Positions 25,229-35,129 are shown, numbered from the stretch's first letter. The stretch: 64,000 nucleotides of DNA from Myxococcales bacterium (GCA_016706225.1 JADJKB010000005.1:248001-312000), one strand, 5' to 3'. A program made the numbers and translations. Notes: generated from the letters alone by a model not told the origin.

Positions 25229-27568
25229 ATGCCCGGCTCCCGTCGCGCCGCCGGTTCGGTCGCCATCACTCTCCTGTTGTCGTTCGCCGCGACGGTGCAC
25301 GCACAAGATGTGGTCCCGAATCCAGCCGGGGCGGGCGCACGTGCGCCTGCGAGCGCAGGCAAGGCGGACCCCGCGAAGCCGAGCGCGCCGAAGGTCGTGC
25401 AGCCGAAGCCGGCAGCACCCGCGCCGGGCGCCAAACCCGTGGCACCGAGCGCAAACCCTCCGCCCACGGCGAGCGCGCCGCCGCCTTCCGCCGCCTCACC
25501 TCCCGCGGCGCCGCCCACGACCCCGCAACTGCCGCCTCCACCAAAGGCCGCCCCGCTTGCGGCGCCGGCGAAGGGTGCCAGCGCCAAACCGCGCAAACCG
25601 AGCCCGACACCGAGCAAGAAGAAGGGGCGTGCACCGCGACGTCCGGCCGCTAGTTTGCCCACGGGCGCCACTCGCCCGCCGCCGCCGAACGAGAGTGCGC
25701 GGCGGCGTATCGCGGCGTCGAACACTCCGGCGGCGAGCAAGAAAGATCCCGAGCTCGAGGCGCTGCGTGCCGCCGACCGGGTGCTATTTCCCAAACCGCT
25801 GCCGGGATCCACCCCAGGCTTCAGCTGGGATCTTCCGAAACCCTCCGCCAAGTCCGGGCCCGAGGTTGTTGCTTCGGGCATGCCGCCGGGGCGCGCTGGG
25901 GATCCCGGGCTGGACGACAGCGGGGATGGTTCGAGTGACGCGGAGTGGATCCGCTCGCTGACCATGCCCGATCTGCCCGTGCGGCTCGAATCGCGCGTCG
26001 TGCGTTACCTCAAGTTCTATCGCGACAACCCCCAGGGCAAGGCGATCGCCCGGGTGTGGGCGAGAAAGAGCGGTCGCTACGTTGGCGCGCTCAAGTCCGA
26101 GCTCACCCGTGCGGGGCTGCCGTCGGATCTCGTCTGGCTCAGCCTGATCGAGAGCGGTCACAACCCGACCATCGTGTCGCCCGCTGGCGCCGGGGGTCTC
26201 TGGCAGTTCATGCCGGATGCTGGGCGTCTCTACGGCTTGACCGTCGATCGCTGGGTTGACGAGCGTTACGATCCCAAACGCGCGACCGACGCCGCCGTCA
26301 TGTACCTGGGTGATCTGTACCGGCGCTTCGGCAACTGGGAGCTGGCGATGGCCGCGTACAACATGGGCTACGCGGGGCTGTCGCGGGCGATTCGAAAGTT
26401 CAACACCAACGACTACTGGGAGCTCTGCCGCTACGAGGCGGGGATCCCCTGGGAGACCACGCTCTACGTGCCGAAGATCTTCGCCGTTGCGCTGGTGATG
26501 GCGAACAAGAAGGCGTTTGGTCTCGCCGACATCACGCCGGATGTGGCCGAGAATTTCGACGGTGTGATCGCCCAGGCGGGTACTCCGCTCGACCGCGTTG
26601 CCGCTGCGGCGGGTGTCCCCGTCGCGACGATCGAAGGGCTGAATCCTCAATTTTTGCTGGGACGGGTGCCGCCGTCGCGGTCCAAGTCCGCGGCCGTGTT
26701 CCGGGTACGGGTGCCGAGCGACAGAGCGCAGCAGGCCAACGCAGCCCTGGCAAAACTCGGTGATCCAGAGCCCGAGCTCGAGCCCTACGTCGTGCGAATG
26801 GGGGACGACTCGAAGGCCGTCATCGACGCTCGCAGTGCAGACCGCACTCAGGTGCTGCGAGTGAACAAACTTCGCGACGACGAGGCGCTGGCGCCGGGGA
26901 CGGTGCTCCTCTTGCCGAAGAGGGCCGCTCGCACCGTGGCGGCTGCGGCAGCGAGCGCCGACGAAGTCGTGGTCGTCTCACCGCGCGAGTTCCGCTACTC
27001 GGACCGGACCCGGGTCTTCTACCGCGTGCAGGGCGGCGACAACCTCGCGCGGATCGCCAAGGGATTCGCCGTCGCTGAGGGCGAGGTGCTCGCGTGGAAC
27101 GCCATCGATCCCGGCGCGCGATTGGTCTCAGGCATGACACTGGCCATCTGGGTGAAGCCCGGAGTCAATCTGACCGAAGTGCGCGCCCTCGGTGAGCGCG
27201 ACGTTCGGGTCTTGGTCGCAGGAACACCCGAGTTCTTCGACTACTTCGAGGGACAGAACGGCAGGAAGCGCATCACCGTCGAGGCTCGGACCGGCGATAC
27301 GCTGGCGGCGCTCGGTCGGCGCTACGGAATGAGCGTCGGCTGGATGGAGCGCATCAACCGCCGCTCCCGGCGCAAGGCCCTGGAGTCCGGAGACAAACTC
27401 GTCGTCTACGTGCCCATCGGCAGCGCTCACGGCAAGGCGCCGGCTGCCGCCCCGGCGGAGCCGGAGCCGTTGCCCGAGCTCGAGCCCAAAGACTCGGACT
27501 CTGCTCCGGCGACTGAGCCCGCCGCCGACGCAGCGCCCGCCGAAGCTGAGCCGGCCGCAGGCGGCTGA
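25229..27568 (+). CDS. Membrane-bound lytic transglycosylase (MltD-like) with LysM repeats
   Basis: The predicted protein has 779 residues. A signal peptide (AITLLLSFAATVHAQ) is followed by about 170 residues of Pro/Ala/Lys-rich linker. The SLT/GEWL domain (about 270-420) contains catalytic Glu in LSLIESGHNP, then AGGLWQFMP, YDPKRATDAA and MAAYNMGYAG. After that come degenerate LysM-like segments, including FYRVQGGDNLARIAKGF and VEARTGDTLAALGRRYGM near the C-terminus. It cleaves peptidoglycan with 1,6-anhydro product formation. The tail is acidic. The very long linker is typical of a periplasm-spanning anchor. The frame extends to 25193, but ATG 25229 fits the signal peptide. Confidence 0.9.
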   Translation: MPGSRRAAGSVAITLLLSFAATVHAQDVVPNPAGAGARAPASAGKADPAKPSAPKVVQPKPAAPAPGAKPVAPSANPPPTASAPPPSAASPPAAPPTTPQLPPPPKAAPLAAPAKGASAKPRKPSPTPSKKKGRAPRRPAASLPTGATRPPPPNESARRRIAASNTPAASKKDPELEALRAADRVLFPKPLPGSTPGFSWDLPKPSAKSGPEVVASGMPPGRAGDPGLDDSGDGSSDAEWIRSLTMPDLPVRLESRVVRYLKFYRDNPQGKAIARVWARKSGRYVGALKSELTRAGLPSDLVWLSLIESGHNPTIVSPAGAGGLWQFMPDAGRLYGLTVDRWVDERYDPKRATDAAVMYLGDLYRRFGNWELAMAAYNMGYAGLSRAIRKFNTNDYWELCRYEAGIPWETTLYVPKIFAVALVMANKKAFGLADITPDVAENFDGVIAQAGTPLDRVAAAAGVPVATIEGLNPQFLLGRVPPSRSKSAAVFRVRVPSDRAQQANAALAKLGDPEPELEPYVVRMGDDSKAVIDARSADRTQVLRVNKLRDDEALAPGTVLLLPKRAARTVAAAAASADEVVVVSPREFRYSDRTRVFYRVQGGDNLARIAKGFAVAEGEVLAWNAIDPGARLVSGMTLAIWVKPGVNLTEVRALGERDVRVLVAGTPEFFDYFEGQNGRKRITVEARTGDTLAALGRRYGMSVGWMERINRRSRRKALESGDKLVVYVPIGSAHGKAPAAAPAEPEPLPELEPKDSDSAPATEPAADAAPAEAEPAAGG

Positions 27569-27640
27569 GCCAAAATTGCCGCGCCTGGAGAGCGCCGCGC
27601 CCTGCGCTCGTTCGAGCGAGCTTCTGCCGACGGTTTTCCG

Positions 27641-27646
27641 TAAGCT
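27641..27646 (+). promoter_or_regulatory. -10 hexamer TAAGCT, leaderless start
   Basis: TAAGCT ends 6 nt before the GTG at 27653. Confidence 0.4.
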
Positions 27647-27652
27647 GGCGCG

Positions 27653-28222
27653 GTGAGACGCTGGGCGGCGGCGATGACCATTGCGGTCGCGGTTGGGTTC
27701 CGCCCCACCACCGCGGCTGCCATCAGCGGCAGCACCGACATGGGGGGGATCGCGCTGATCTTGCTGACCGTGTACGCCATCGTCTGGGTGGGCGCGGTCG
27801 GATTTCAGATCGGGCTCGGCCTATCGCTGCTCGATACTCGCGGCCAGCGCTGGCTCTGGGTGTGCCTCGCGCTCAGTCCGCTCGCCGTCTGGCTCGTCGG
27901 AATGTTGCCGTGGGTCGATCGATATTCGGGGTTCGTGACACTGGCTCCGCTCCCCCTCGCGTTATGGCTGGTGAAGCGCCCACGGGCTGCACTGGTGATG
28001 CTGCTCGTGTTGGTCGCGGTAAGTGCCGCAGTGTTCTTCTCGCTGCGCTTTGCGGTCGAACACCAGGTGATCTGGCCGGTGGCTACAGGGCAGGCGGTGC
28101 TGAGTCTGCCGCTCGCGTTTGCGCTGCTGCGCCGGGCGCGGCAGCGCACAGCCTTGCTGTTGCCCCCGGCGTGGTTTGCTCTCGCCTTCGCGCTGGTCAA
28201 GCTTGCCATCTGGCTGGCTTGA
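27653..28222 (+). CDS. Polytopic membrane protein of unknown function
   Basis: The 189-residue protein has five to six hydrophobic segments (for example GIALILLTVYAIVWVGAVGF and ALVMLLVLVAVSAAVFF). The first 23 residues could be a signal sequence (MTIAVAVGFRPTTAAA). No charged residue pattern or motif identifies a transporter family. The start is GTG at 27653, with a -10 hexamer immediately upstream. It stands alone between the MltD-like gene and a small exported protein gene. Confidence 0.65.
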   Translation: MRRWAAAMTIAVAVGFRPTTAAAISGSTDMGGIALILLTVYAIVWVGAVGFQIGLGLSLLDTRGQRWLWVCLALSPLAVWLVGMLPWVDRYSGFVTLAPLPLALWLVKRPRAALVMLLVLVAVSAAVFFSLRFAVEHQVIWPVATGQAVLSLPLAFALLRRARQRTALLLPPAWFALAFALVKLAIWLA

Positions 28223-28373
28223 GTGAGCGGCTCGCGGCGGCCCCGCTTGCGGCGGGGGATCCCCCGCACGTGGCCGGGTGATCCCTGCCATCCACCGCTT
28301 CCATCCTAGAAAAACTCCGCACTTATACGCTGGCACGCAGCGTGAAGAGGGGACGCGTCGGAGGTATCGAAAC

Positions 28374-28778
28374 ATGGCTCTCATCAGGAATATCGTCGTG
28401 GCAATTGCTGGGGTGGCGGCTTCCGCAGGCGCCGGAGGCGCTTACTTCGTCAGCACCAGCCGAGCGACGGCGCCAAGCGCGGAACCGGCTCACGCGAGTG
28501 TCGTCTTGGAGACCCAGGAGGCTCCGCCCGCTGCCGGCGCAAGCGTGCAGGTCGACAACGCCGGCAAGGCGAAGCGGGTGGAGGTCCGGCGCTCCGGGAA
28601 CGGAACGCGGGTGCAGGTCGACAACGGGGACAAGTCCGAGCGCGTCGAGGTCGAGCGCTCCCCTGCGAAAGGCGAGCAGGTCCGCACCGGCAACGTGCGG
28701 GTCGAGCGCAAGGGAGGCGGGCTGAACGTGAAGGTCGGGGATCTCAGCGTGGACACGCAGGGAGTGGGCGCGGACTGA
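28374..28778 (+). CDS. Small exported protein with internal 22-residue repeat
   Basis: The 134-residue protein has an N-terminal hydrophobic segment (IVVAIAGVAASAGAGGAYFV) that is either a signal peptide or an anchor. The remainder is a polar domain with a repeated unit, VQVDNxxKxxRVEVxRS, present twice at a 66-bp period. A third, weaker copy follows (VRTGNVRVERKGG). GGAGG lies 9 nt before the ATG at 28374. The repeats look like an extended beta structure. The function is unknown. Confidence 0.65.
   Translation: MALIRNIVVAIAGVAASAGAGGAYFVSTSRATAPSAEPAHASVVLETQEAPPAAGASVQVDNAGKAKRVEVRRSGNGTRVQVDNGDKSERVEVERSPAKGEQVRTGNVRVERKGGGLNVKVGDLSVDTQGVGAD
28545..28676 (+). repeat. Two 66-bp tandem coding repeats
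   Basis: The 15-mer GTGCAGGTCGACAAC occurs at 28545 and again at 28611 with similar sequence following. It encodes the VQVDN repeat of the small exported protein. Confidence 0.6.
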
Positions 28779-28849
28779 CTCGCCCGGCGATCTCGTGCCC
28801 CGGGGAAGCCCGCCCTGGGGACGGGCGTAGGAGGGCAGCGGGAGCCCTC

Positions 28850-29338
28850 ATGCAAACCGCTCGCCGACGCTCGTTTCCACTGCTGCTCGTGCTGCTGTTC
28901 GCGCTCCTGGCCTGCAAGGGCAAGCCGGAGACCCTCGCGAAACCCGGCGACCTCGTGACCTTCGACGACAGCCAGTGGGTGGTGGTCGGAGCGAGCGTGA
29001 TCGGGAAACAAGTCCAAGGGCTGACTGGAGACAAGAAGACCAGCGGGAAATTCTTGAAGGTGGATTTCAAGGTCACCAACACCTCGAAAGAGTCCGAGAC
29101 CATCCTCGATCATCCGAAGGTCTTCGACGACCAGGCGCGGGAGTTCAAACCCCTCGACGATCAGGCGATGTTCATTCACGAACCGGAGCAGTCACTCACG
29201 CTCGAGAGCCTGCCGCCGTCCATGTTGAAACGCTTCACTGCGCTGTACGAGCTGCCCGCCGACGCCAAGGGGCTGTCCTTCGAGGCTCGTGCGCTCAGCG
29301 CGTTCGGGGCGCGGCGCCGTGTCAGCTTGGGGCTCTGA
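28850..29338 (+). CDS. Lipoprotein with DUF4352-like domain
   Basis: The 162-residue protein has a lipobox (FALLAC, about residues 17-22). The beta-sandwich that follows shows GKFLKVDFKVTNTSKESETI, DDQAREFKPL and a late FTALYELP strand. This order (long hydrophobic strand with xNxS, D-xxGxxy, vxFevP) is that of DUF4352-type telomere-repeat-factor-like extracellular domains. It is probably on the outer membrane. Its gene converges with the FadL-like gene, whose stop is 23 bp away. Confidence 0.75.
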   Translation: MQTARRRSFPLLLVLLFALLACKGKPETLAKPGDLVTFDDSQWVVVGASVIGKQVQGLTGDKKTSGKFLKVDFKVTNTSKESETILDHPKVFDDQAREFKPLDDQAMFIHEPEQSLTLESLPPSMLKRFTALYELPADAKGLSFEARALSAFGARRRVSLGL

Positions 29339-29361
29339 GCGGACCGAGCGCGCGGAGCCGG

Positions 29362-31077
29362 CTATTTCTTCTTGCCGCCCTTGCCGGGCTTCTTGCCGCC
29401 CTTCTTGTTCTCTTTTTCGAAGGCCTTCTCGAACTCGTCGTCCGCCTGCTTGTCGGCTTCGGGGTCGGGCTTTTTCTTCGGCTCGGCCGTCTCGGCAGGT
29501 TCCGCTTCGGCCTTGGGGGTGAGCTTCGGTTTCGCCTTCGGTTCGTCCGGCTCGTCGTCGGGGTTGGCCCGCGCTTTGGTTGGAGGCTCAGCGGGCGAAT
29601 CGAACTGATACACCAGCCCGACGCCGAACACGTTGGCGCTCGCGGTGTACTTGCCGGCGTTCACGTAGTTGGGGTTCGCCGCGGGATTGGCCAGCACCGG
29701 GTTCAGCTGCTTGATGCGCTGCTCGTTCACACCCACCTCGACCGGGGTGCCGACGACCCGAGCGTACACCCCGTCGAAGCGCCACTTGCCGAGGTACAGG
29801 CTGCCGCCGAACGAGAACGTGACCTTGTCCAGATCGATGGTCGACGCCGACAGGTACTCCCGCGGGATGGCGCTCTTCTCGTACATCGCGCCGCTGCGCA
29901 GGCCGAGCGCGTAGCTCGACACCGGGAACTTGTACTCGGCGCCGACCCGCACCGAGTACGTGTCCTGAAATCCGCGCTCGATGCTCAGCGGTGGGATCTT
30001 GTAGACCGGCGGGAAACCGGCAACGTTCTCCAGCGCGATGCCTTCGGATCTGACGTCGATCGTGTCGTGCATCGACCAGGCCTCGTAGGCCACGCCGCCC
30101 TCGATGCGGAGCGCGTCCACGGGGCGATACTCGATGCCGAAGCGTGCGACCCAGGGCAGGTTGAACTTCACGTTCACCTCGTCCCCGGCGACGCTCGCGC
30201 CGTCGAACACGGCCGCGCTCGGCAGCCGCACACTCTGGGTGCCCGGAGAGTTGATCCAGATCGGCAAGTGGAACGAGGCACCGATGCGCAGCGAGTCGCT
30301 GGGCAGGAAGATCGCGCCCAAGATCCCGGTCGGCGCCACGATGGGGCCGACGCGCAGCTGACCGTAGGCGTCGTACTCCGGCTGCTCCGGCGCACAGATG
30401 AAACGCTCGGGCACACACGCGCTGAAGAAGACGGAGGTCTGGAAATATCCGGCCAACACCTCGACGCCCGCGCCGAGCGCGAGCTGTTTCGACGGCCGAT
30501 AGGAGGCGTAGCCCCCGATGACCGCCAGGGCCGAACCGTCGAGGGAGATCAGCGAATAACGCTGCGGTGCCGCCTGGCCCTTCACCTTCTCCGGAAAGCT
30601 CGTGATCGCCGAGTACGGGGCGTGGACCCCGATGGCGAAGTTCATCTTCTGCTGGCCGAACGGGTTCGAGTAGACCGCGGTCGGGATCGGCAAGATGGGC
30701 GTGCGGCCTTCGACCTTCGGATAGGTGAACTGCCAGGTCTGGCCTGTGGGCAGTCCCGTGTTGGGATCGACCTGACGCACCAGCTGTTTGCGCTGGTACG
30801 TGCTCGTGTAGTTCATCCAGGCGAAGTCGCCGAGGTAGGCGTGCCCTGCGAAGGCCAGCCCTGCGGGGTTGTAGGCGATGGCGCCGCCGTCGTCCGCGCC
30901 GGCCACGAAGGCCCCGGCGCGACCGAGGGGGCGCACGCCGCGATCCCCGAAGTAGAGCCCTGCTGCGCGCGCGTCCCGGGCCAGGCACGCCAGGCCGAGC
31001 GCGAGCACGACTCCCCCGATCTTCCCGCTTCGTCGCACTCTGGTCACCGGCAGCTCACGAGCCCGCCATTCTTGCAC
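29362..31077 (-). CDS. FadL/OmpP1-type outer membrane porin with charged tail
   Basis: The predicted protein has 571 residues. A signal peptide (GGVVLALGLACLARDARAAG) is followed by the family opening RGVRPLGRAGAFVAGADDGGAIAYNPAGLA, then a 14-strand type beta-barrel ending FGVGLVYQF. These channels move hydrophobic compounds such as long-chain fatty acids across the outer membrane. After the barrel is an unusual 85-residue Lys/Glu/Pro-rich tail. I start at GTG 31077 because GGAG lies 5 nt upstream; GTG 31047 or 31038 would give a tighter signal peptide, and ATG 31125 overlaps the upstream gene. It follows the giant lipoprotein gene in the same unit. Confidence 0.82.
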   Translation of the reverse strand: MQEWRARELPVTRVRRSGKIGGVVLALGLACLARDARAAGLYFGDRGVRPLGRAGAFVAGADDGGAIAYNPAGLAFAGHAYLGDFAWMNYTSTYQRKQLVRQVDPNTGLPTGQTWQFTYPKVEGRTPILPIPTAVYSNPFGQQKMNFAIGVHAPYSAITSFPEKVKGQAAPQRYSLISLDGSALAVIGGYASYRPSKQLALGAGVEVLAGYFQTSVFFSACVPERFICAPEQPEYDAYGQLRVGPIVAPTGILGAIFLPSDSLRIGASFHLPIWINSPGTQSVRLPSAAVFDGASVAGDEVNVKFNLPWVARFGIEYRPVDALRIEGGVAYEAWSMHDTIDVRSEGIALENVAGFPPVYKIPPLSIERGFQDTYSVRVGAEYKFPVSSYALGLRSGAMYEKSAIPREYLSASTIDLDKVTFSFGGSLYLGKWRFDGVYARVVGTPVEVGVNEQRIKQLNPVLANPAANPNYVNAGKYTASANVFGVGLVYQFDSPAEPPTKARANPDDEPDEPKAKPKLTPKAEAEPAETAEPKKKPDPEADKQADDEFEKAFEKENKKGGKKPGKGGKKK

Positions 31078-31114
31078 CTTCACTCCAGAAAATCCGCTGC
31101 TTTTCCTGGGCCGC

Positions 31115-34100
31115 TCAATCCCCATTGCGGTGCCGCATGATCTCGTACAGCTGCTCCATGCCGCGGGTCTTGTCGGTCATGAAGTCGCGCATCGTGGCGA
31201 AGACCATCTGCAGGTCGTCGGGCGACAGTGGCTCCTCGCGCGGGGCCCGCGCGTCGATGCGGTTCACCTCCGCAAAGGTGTCGAGGAAGATCTCGAGCGG
31301 TGTCGGGCTGTCCGGGTTCGCCCCGTCGATGGGCGCGACCAGGTTGGCGAGGATGCGATCCTGGTAACGGTAGGGGTCGTAGGGGTTTGGCTGCCCGCCC
31401 GGTTCGGAGGTGAGGGCGTCGAGCAGCTCGACCACGCGGTCCGCGGTGCCAGGTGTGGGTTTGCCGTCGGCGCTCGCCTCTTCCGGCGCCGCAGCGGTGG
31501 CGACGGCGTTGTAGATGGCGGGCATGTTCATGTCGTCACTCATGATCTGCATCATGTCCGCGGAGCTCGCGAGCATGCTGATCATGGCGTCGTTGCCGCT
31601 GGCGGACTGCACCAAGTAACGCAGGTGTTTCTCCAGGGCGCGCCGCGCCTCTTCGTCCTCGTTGATCAGGTCCAGCAAGAACATGCTGGTCCCGAACAGC
31701 GGCCCGCTCATGCTCTCGTTGGCCTTCTGGGCGAGCTCCGCCGTCGCCCACTGGCAGGCCACCGGGCTGGTCTCGCGATCGGGGCAGTTGGCGTTGATCT
31801 GCTCGCGCAAAACGTCGAGCAAGATGGGCACACTCTTCACGAAACCCTGGTTCCGGAACTGCGCGCTCGCGCCGTCACCGTCCACGGTCAGGAACTGATC
31901 CACGAGCTTGCTGCGGGCGCGCTTCCAGCGAGTGAAACGCGAGCTGCCCGGCACCAAGCGCGCGTCGATCTTCGCCATGGCGTCGGCGAACAGATCGAAC
32001 AGCGTCAGCTGCGGCTTGACGATCTGGCCGTTGGCCCATTTCCCGACCTTGTTGTTGAAACGGTCGACCATGCCGACGCTGGTCGCGTAGTCCGGGTCCA
32101 TCATCGCGACGGTCATCTCGTGCAGGATGTCGAGGCCGCTCTTCTTGACCCCGCCGTTACGGTCGTCGGTGACGAAGTTCGGGTCGTCCAGCACCTTGAC
32201 CAGCTCACCCAAGGCAGGGAGCAGATCGCCCGCAAAGGCCTCGGCCATGATCGGCTCGTAGCTCAGGGCTCCGCTGCCGTTGCAGTACTTGGCGTTGTAC
32301 GCCGCGTTCACCTTGTGAGAGCTGGCGTCGGAGTCGGACAGGTACTTCTGCCAGGGACGGTCGGCAAAGTTGCCGGTGCTGTTGCACTCCGGCCCATGCG
32401 CGGCGGACGGCCAGTGGCGGTACAGGGTCTCGACGCTGTCGAGGAACACCTGGCCCGCGCCGTGATCGTCGAAGGCCTTCAAGAGCGGCCGCATGCTCTT
32501 GTAGAACTCGTACTTCTCCCACAGGAAGATCGTGCCCTTGCCGCGCAGTCGCAGGAGGTCGTTCACGTCACCGCCGGACTGCGAGCAGTCGGAGAGCCAG
32601 AGCTGACTGGGCTCACTGGCGGTCGCGCCGGGCACGTTGACCAATCGCTCCGGGCAGACCGAGGTGCTGACGGCGTCGATCAGCAGCGAGACGAACTCGT
32701 TGGTCTTGCCGTTCTTGCCGTTCCAGTTCTTGTCTCGGTCCGGCATGGTGCCGGCGAACATCGGGTCGAACTTGGTGGACTGCGAGCCGAAGAAGACCAG
32801 GCGATTCAGGGCATACGGCGAAGGTTTGCGCGTCATGCCGGTGATGCCGCTGCCGTCTTCGAACACCCCGTCGGGGTCGAGGCCGATGACGCCGCCGATC
32901 TGCAGGAGCAGGTTCAAGAAGCCGGATCGCACCTTGAGGTTGGCCTTGCCCAGGATCGAGTCCAGGTAAAAGAGCCCCATGTTCTGGAAGTAGAAGAGCT
33001 CACACTCCTTGAAGCTGCCCGGAATGGTGATGCCCAGCGCCTTGACTTTTGCGCCCTCCTTGTTGCAGGCGTTCACGCCGTTCACGTCGTGGATGATCTG
33101 CAGGATGCGGTGGAAGTCGCTGCGGTCGTCGCCGACGTCGGGCACCGAGTAGTTCACGGGCACGTGGGGATCGGGGTTCGATGCATCCGTCAGATTGACG
33201 GGGGCTGCGTTCAGGTTGTTGGTGTCGTAGTAGAGCGAGTCCTTGAACTTGGAGAAGTTGCTGTAGGCGGGCCCGAAGTAGGCCTGGGTATCGGGGTGTG
33301 CGAACGAGCGCAGCACGTCCTTGAACAGCGCCGGATCCTTCGAGGTTTTGACGATGATCTCCTGCAGCTCGTCCCAGATGGTGACGGTTGGATCGAGCTT
33401 TGCGTCCGGCATCGAGTTGCTGATCTCGCGGATCTTGAGCGCAGCGCCGATGAGGCGCGCCATCAGCTGCTCGTGGTCGGTAAACAGTTTCTTCATCATC
33501 TTCAGGTGAACGTCGCTGTCCTTGTGAGCGAACATCCAGCCGCTGGCCTGGACCAGATCGATGAGGGGTGATTGGGCGGTGTCGAAGCTCGGGTAGACCC
33601 CGCCGACGCCCCAGTCGGCCTTGTTCTGGATGGGGTCGCCATACAGCGCGTAGGCGCCGCTCAACAGATCCGCGAGGGCCTCGCTCTCGGCGACGGGATC
33701 CGGATTGAGCAGCGGATCGAGGTCACGCGTCGTGGACCCGACGAAGGTCTGGCTCGTGTCCAGGTAGGCGAACAGCGGCGCGCCCGTCGGATCGACGGCG
33801 CGACCAAACGGGTCCGGCGGAAGCACCCGCGGGAGCCCGGGCACCACGAACGGCGTGTCGATCTGAGCCAGGCCGGCGGGGCCCAGGAAACGCCCGGTGG
33901 AGTCGACGTCGGCAAAACCGTCCCCATTGCCGTCTACGAATGCGCCGCCGACGCTGCCCGGTACCCCTGGCGTATTGCCCGCGGGAACCGCGTAGCCGCG
34001 GGGATCGCGCACGACCAGATACCGGGGCTGAGAACCCGGAGCGGCAAACGCGGGATCGGTGGCGAGCATGATCGCGCGGGAGACCTCCGCGTTGGTCCGC

Positions 34101-35014
34101 GGGCGGTTCGGTTGCAGCTTGGCAGCGTCCGTCAGCACGTAGGGCGCGGGGATCGGCTGCTCCACGCTCGTCGCGAGCTCGTTCTGGCTCATGCCGAGCA
34201 CGTTCTGGAACGCATCGCGCATCACTCCTGCCCCGGGTGGCGCGTTCTTGCCTGGCGCGCGCAGGCGCACCGAGAAGATCTGAGCGAGCTGGCGCAGTTC
34301 CGGGTAGGCCATCGAGGGTCGGATGGCACCGAGCGCCACGCGCAGCGGTCGATACCCCAGGCGACCCGACATGCGGGAGAGCGCGAGCTGCGCCTTCTGC
34401 GCCTTGGCGGGATCACCGAACTTGGCGTAGGTGCTCTTCCCGGGACCGGCGAGACCTGCGAACAGGCGTCCGGTTGCGCGCGTGACGCTGGGCATCAGCC
34501 CCTCACGAGAGCCCGAGCCGGTCTTGTCGACCGGGTTCGTCTCGTAGAGCGGGACGATGCGCTGCATGAAACGCTTGAGCGCCAGGTGGCCGCCGATGGT
34601 CTTGCCGGGGTGGAACGGATCCGCCACCGGATCGTCGCTGAACGTGAGGTTGAAGGCCTGAATCAAATCAGTGCGCCGCCTGGCCATGGCTTCGACCTTC
34701 GCAATGGCCAGCGCGCGGGCGATGCCAGAGCCGCTCAGCGGATCTTTCACCGGCGGCAGCTTGGTCAAGTCGACCAGGTCCGAATACTGGCCCACGGAGT
34801 TGCGATGACAGACCGGGTGGTAGGAGAGGCCGTAGATGTCTTCGGTCAGCACCGAGGCGCCGACGCGATCACACATCGCCGAGTACATGTCGTCACCGAG
34901 GGTGCCGATGGGCTCGGTGCGCTTGCGTTTGTCGTCGAAGTCTCCGGAGCAAGCGGCGGACAGGGTGAGCGCGGCTCCAAAGAGCAGCGAAGTCTTCAAA
35001 GTCGCGCGTCGCAT
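31115..35014 (-). CDS. Very large lipoprotein of unknown function (1299 aa)
   Basis: A signal peptide with a lipobox (LTLSAAC, Cys22) begins a 1299-residue, mostly helical protein with several Cys. One short DGNGDGFADVDSTG segment resembles a calcium-binding type 3 dockerin-like or thrombospondin-type loop. No catalytic family is visible. It is followed within 40 bp by a FadL-like outer membrane porin on the same strand, so a shared role at the outer membrane, such as lipid handling, is possible. A TAAACT hexamer lies 8 nt before the ATG. Codon use is normal throughout, which argues against recent acquisition. Confidence 0.8.
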   Translation of the reverse strand: MRRATLKTSLLFGAALTLSAACSGDFDDKRKRTEPIGTLGDDMYSAMCDRVGASVLTEDIYGLSYHPVCHRNSVGQYSDLVDLTKLPPVKDPLSGSGIARALAIAKVEAMARRRTDLIQAFNLTFSDDPVADPFHPGKTIGGHLALKRFMQRIVPLYETNPVDKTGSGSREGLMPSVTRATGRLFAGLAGPGKSTYAKFGDPAKAQKAQLALSRMSGRLGYRPLRVALGAIRPSMAYPELRQLAQIFSVRLRAPGKNAPPGAGVMRDAFQNVLGMSQNELATSVEQPIPAPYVLTDAAKLQPNRPRTNAEVSRAIMLATDPAFAAPGSQPRYLVVRDPRGYAVPAGNTPGVPGSVGGAFVDGNGDGFADVDSTGRFLGPAGLAQIDTPFVVPGLPRVLPPDPFGRAVDPTGAPLFAYLDTSQTFVGSTTRDLDPLLNPDPVAESEALADLLSGAYALYGDPIQNKADWGVGGVYPSFDTAQSPLIDLVQASGWMFAHKDSDVHLKMMKKLFTDHEQLMARLIGAALKIREISNSMPDAKLDPTVTIWDELQEIIVKTSKDPALFKDVLRSFAHPDTQAYFGPAYSNFSKFKDSLYYDTNNLNAAPVNLTDASNPDPHVPVNYSVPDVGDDRSDFHRILQIIHDVNGVNACNKEGAKVKALGITIPGSFKECELFYFQNMGLFYLDSILGKANLKVRSGFLNLLLQIGGVIGLDPDGVFEDGSGITGMTRKPSPYALNRLVFFGSQSTKFDPMFAGTMPDRDKNWNGKNGKTNEFVSLLIDAVSTSVCPERLVNVPGATASEPSQLWLSDCSQSGGDVNDLLRLRGKGTIFLWEKYEFYKSMRPLLKAFDDHGAGQVFLDSVETLYRHWPSAAHGPECNSTGNFADRPWQKYLSDSDASSHKVNAAYNAKYCNGSGALSYEPIMAEAFAGDLLPALGELVKVLDDPNFVTDDRNGGVKKSGLDILHEMTVAMMDPDYATSVGMVDRFNNKVGKWANGQIVKPQLTLFDLFADAMAKIDARLVPGSSRFTRWKRARSKLVDQFLTVDGDGASAQFRNQGFVKSVPILLDVLREQINANCPDRETSPVACQWATAELAQKANESMSGPLFGTSMFLLDLINEDEEARRALEKHLRYLVQSASGNDAMISMLASSADMMQIMSDDMNMPAIYNAVATAAAPEEASADGKPTPGTADRVVELLDALTSEPGGQPNPYDPYRYQDRILANLVAPIDGANPDSPTPLEIFLDTFAEVNRIDARAPREEPLSPDDLQMVFATMRDFMTDKTRGMEQLYEIMRHRNGD

Positions 35015-35022
35015 GGTCCGCT

Positions 35023-35028
35023 AGTTTA
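35023..35028 (-). promoter_or_regulatory. -10 hexamer TAAACT, leaderless start of giant lipoprotein gene
   Basis: On the minus strand TAAACT ends 8 nt before the ATG at 35014. There is no Shine-Dalgarno in the gap. Confidence 0.5.
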
Positions 35029-35129
35029 CGCCGGCGAGCCTTCGGCGGGTTCCTCGCATCACAACGCGTCGCGTCATGGTGTTCGGCGTCCGTGACGCGG
35101 TCGCCGGACCGTGCGAAATCAGCTGCACC

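Noticed and set aside
28975..31140. Long plus-strand frame opposite the FadL-like gene
   Set aside because: Arg/Gly/Ala-rich low-complexity translation with no motif; the minus strand encodes a clear FadL-type barrel.
31130..33571. Very long open frame on the plus strand opposite the giant lipoprotein gene
   Set aside because: It is a codon shadow: GC-rich third positions on the minus strand keep the opposite frame open. It has no start site, signal peptide or family motif, while the minus-strand protein has a lipobox and normal composition.
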